Source: Bacteroidota bacterium
GTDB lineage: Bacteria > Bacteroidota > Bacteroidia > Bacteroidales > JAGONC01
Length of the DNA stretch: 64,000 nt
Assembly (NCBI GenBank): GCA_022711405.1
Contig: JAKLFC010000003.1
Span: 62,001-126,000 of the forward strand
Direction of reading: 5' to 3'
The translations under genes were made by a program, and so were the position numbers. Below, piece by piece: positions 62,434-64,000 of this stretch (position 1 is its first letter; the number at the start of each line of letters is the position of its first letter). The notes under the pieces are model-generated. The model had not been told where the DNA came from. It searched no databases and saw only the letters and a program-made list of their open reading frames with translations.

Positions 62434-63219
62434 TCAGATCCGGACTGTCACCAGTGAGTGATAAGGAATGGCGCGATAGGTGGTTATGGCATCATCCTGT
62501 GCGACAAAGACCATGATCCAGGGCCTGTAATCAGGAACCTGGAAACGGGCCAGGTTGCGGATGATGTGATCAACCTTCCGGTGCAGGTTTGTTTGGACGA
62601 ACTGACGGTAGATCTCGTTCTTCTTGTCCAGCTCACCCGTTTGAACGATGATCAGTGTGATATCCTTATTCAGGAACAGGTGATAGGTGGCCGGTGGGGG
62701 AGGCATGGTATCACGTACCGTTTCCTGCCTGGCGGCCTCAATGGTATCGGCAGGTGCTTTCTGAACGATGATGGGTTCCTTGACAATGGTGGCACGGCAT
62801 GAATCCACCCTGAAAGGCGTATCGAAAAGCTGCACAAGGGCGGAACGATTCATATTGCTGAAGACGGGACTCATTTTAATGTGATGTACCCTGGCCTGGT
62901 GGATGGCCACTCCTTCCAGTTCCAGCATCAGTAGGCTGTCGTGCATATCGAGGGTAAGGCTGATCGAGTCATTTTTGGCCATTGCCAGCCGTGACCGCAG
63001 AAAGGATTCCTCTTTACGGAGTCTGAAAATATCATCATTCATCAGGATATGATCGGATTCACTCCGGACCGTATCCGAATACAGCTGATTCAACCTTTTT
63101 ATCTCATGTGCAGGCATTTTCAAGGTCATCGCCAGGGCATACACCATAAAAGCGATGGCGGCAAGCCCGATGACGAGCAGCGTGATCCTGCGGTTTCTCC
63201 TGATTGCTCCGATGTTCAT
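62434..63219 (-). CDS. membrane-anchored envelope protein, unknown function
   Basis: A 261-residue protein with an N-terminal membrane helix (ITLLVIGLAAIAFMVYALAM, ~12-31) after basic residues, so the rest faces the periplasm. A coiled-coil part (~45-95, RLRKEESFLRSRLAMAKND) is followed by a Pro-rich linker (~175-180, MPPPPATY) and a small mixed domain ending RAIPYHSLVTVRI. It starts 2 bases after the stop of the L,D-transpeptidase gene, which implies joint translation. It could be a partner of that enzyme; I recognise no family. Confidence 0.65.
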   Translation of the reverse strand: MNIGAIRRNRRITLLVIGLAAIAFMVYALAMTLKMPAHEIKRLNQLYSDTVRSESDHILMNDDIFRLRKEESFLRSRLAMAKNDSISLTLDMHDSLLMLELEGVAIHQARVHHIKMSPVFSNMNRSALVQLFDTPFRVDSCRATIVKEPIIVQKAPADTIEAARQETVRDTMPPPPATYHLFLNKDITLIIVQTGELDKKNEIYRQFVQTNLHRKVDHIIRNLARFQVPDYRPWIMVFVAQDDAITTYRAIPYHSLVTVRI

Positions 63220-63221
63220 TT

Positions 63222-64000
63222 CTAATAGATATACACTTTTGAGCCAGCGCTCATGGTCTTATACACTTCTTCCAGATCCTCGTCGCCCATTCTGACGCAT
63301 CCATGGGTGACGGGTTTTCCCAGCAGCCGCTGGTAAAGGGTGCCGTGGACCATATACCCGTTTCCCAGGTCCAGCTTGTATTCACCCAGCGCATAGGCAT
63401 CGTAGCGGGAAGGATGGTTCACAGGGGGTATGGGCAGCCCTTCCTCGATGTAGGCCCAGTCAGGCTTGGTCCAAACAGGTGCGGTCTGCTTGTTGAGCAC
63501 CTTGCGAACTCCCCTTGGCGTCTTGAAGATCCATTTCTGGTTCTCACCGGCTTCCAGCATCACATACTTACCCGTTGAACAGAGACCCTGGCGTACGAGT
63601 TTCTTTTTCAGATACAGGGCAAATTCATTCTCATTGGTGTTGATGGTGAGATAGGCAGCAGCAGGAGTGAATTTATCGAGCTGCTTCTGTAGTTTGGCAA
63701 TGGAGTTTTCGATGGATGCCACTGCTTTTTCAAGATCGGCTGCCGTGGTATCATGCACAGGGATGACCCTGGCCTGGGGTTTTTTGATCCTGATCGACAT
63801 TTCCTGGGCATAGGGTAATGCATAAAGAACGAATACGGTGAGAAAAGCGAGGATGGCCGCTATTTCCAGGATCCACAGAGCGAAATTTGCGAAAATCCTT
63901 ATGGGGGATCGTTGCCAGAATCCTCTCCTGGCCTGAGGGTCTTTTCCCTCTTCCGACAGGTGGTTTTGACGATGCGGAAAGGAGGGTGAATGGGTGCGGT
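63222..64000 (-). CDS. L,D-transpeptidase (YkuD domain), 5' end outside window
   Basis: A murein-crosslinking or lipoprotein-attaching transpeptidase. The C-terminal YkuD domain contains LGNGYMVHGTLYQRLLG and the catalytic motif THGCVRMGDED with Cys and His. The frame has an ATG at 63800 but stays open to the window edge, and the added codons encode a membrane helix (LWILEIAAILAFLTVFVLY) preceded by basic and Ser/His-rich residues. The true protein therefore begins beyond 64000 and is a membrane-anchored enzyme. No in-frame ATG, GTG or TTG lies between 63801 and the window end. The 261-residue gene follows by 2 bases. Confidence 0.88.
   Translation of the reverse strand, partial: RTHSPSFPHRQNHLSEEGKDPQARRGFWQRSPIRIFANFALWILEIAAILAFLTVFVLYALPYAQEMSIRIKKPQARVIPVHDTTAADLEKAVASIENSIAKLQKQLDKFTPAAAYLTINTNENEFALYLKKKLVRQGLCSTGKYVMLEAGENQKWIFKTPRGVRKVLNKQTAPVWTKPDWAYIEEGLPIPPVNHPSRYDAYALGEYKLDLGNGYMVHGTLYQRLLGKPVTHGCVRMGDEDLEEVYKTMSAGSKVYIY

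Overview
The window is chromosomal DNA of a Bacteroidota bacterium, most likely order Bacteroidales. The evidence is type IX secretion (T9SS) sorting tails, PorV/PorQ-family and DUF5723 outer-membrane proteins, a CarboxypepD_reg TonB-dependent receptor, DUF4251, a two-component regulator propeller kinase, and TAnnTTTG promoter boxes instead of strong Shine-Dalgarno sites. No gene names the genus. Base composition is about 50% GC, except a clearly AT-rich stretch at about 52.9-58.2 kb. There are about 43 protein genes (two cut by the window edges), one frameshifted gene, one toxin remnant and one tRNA. I see no rRNA, CRISPR array or intact mobile element.

Layout. 0-6.3 kb: the tail of a DMT permease, a trans-3-hydroxyproline dehydratase, a secreted S37 peptidase, the GTPase TypA/BipA, and a convergent DUF5723 outer-membrane protein. 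6.4-15.2 kb: CutC, an RND exporter with a LolA-like partner, a GH2 beta-galactosidase and an acyl-CoA synthetase. 15.4-24.3 kb: a tight operon of GH20 hexosaminidase, an unassigned TIM-barrel glycosidase-like protein, a sodium/solute symporter, a nucleotidyltransferase and an N-acetylhexosamine-kinase-like enzyme. Read together, these suggest release, uptake, 1-phosphorylation and nucleotide activation of an amino sugar. 24.4-28.7 kb: M14 and C69 peptidases. 28.8-31.6 kb: purF, a HIT protein and greA. 31.7-40.9 kb: a three-gene outer-membrane operon (TonB receptor, a 1436-residue exported protein, a PorV/PorQ protein) behind a good Bacteroidota promoter. 41-45.9 kb: a small membrane protein, a LytTR response regulator, its propeller sensor kinase and a small lipoprotein.

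46-52.9 kb holds a histidine-free Rieske-like protein and the activated methyl cycle: ahcY on one strand and metH-metF on the other, divergent from overlapping promoter boxes. 52.9-58.2 kb is an AT-rich accessory segment with a HEPN/MNT pair, a frameshifted YCF48-like T9SS protein, a DUF4143 ATPase, a T9SS-sorted protein and a HicA-like remnant. 58.2-64 kb holds DPP-IV, tRNA-Thr(CGT), three little-known envelope proteins and the start of an L,D-transpeptidase gene that runs off the window.

A recurring feature is a short low-complexity or palindromic word repeat at gene ends, with a different word at most sites. Two of these run into coding sequence and supply the C-terminal residues of the protein. 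The most unusual items are the amino-sugar operon with its unassigned hydrolase, the TonB/1436-aa/PorV operon, the Rieske-like protein without histidine, and the decayed or mobile genes of the AT-rich segment.
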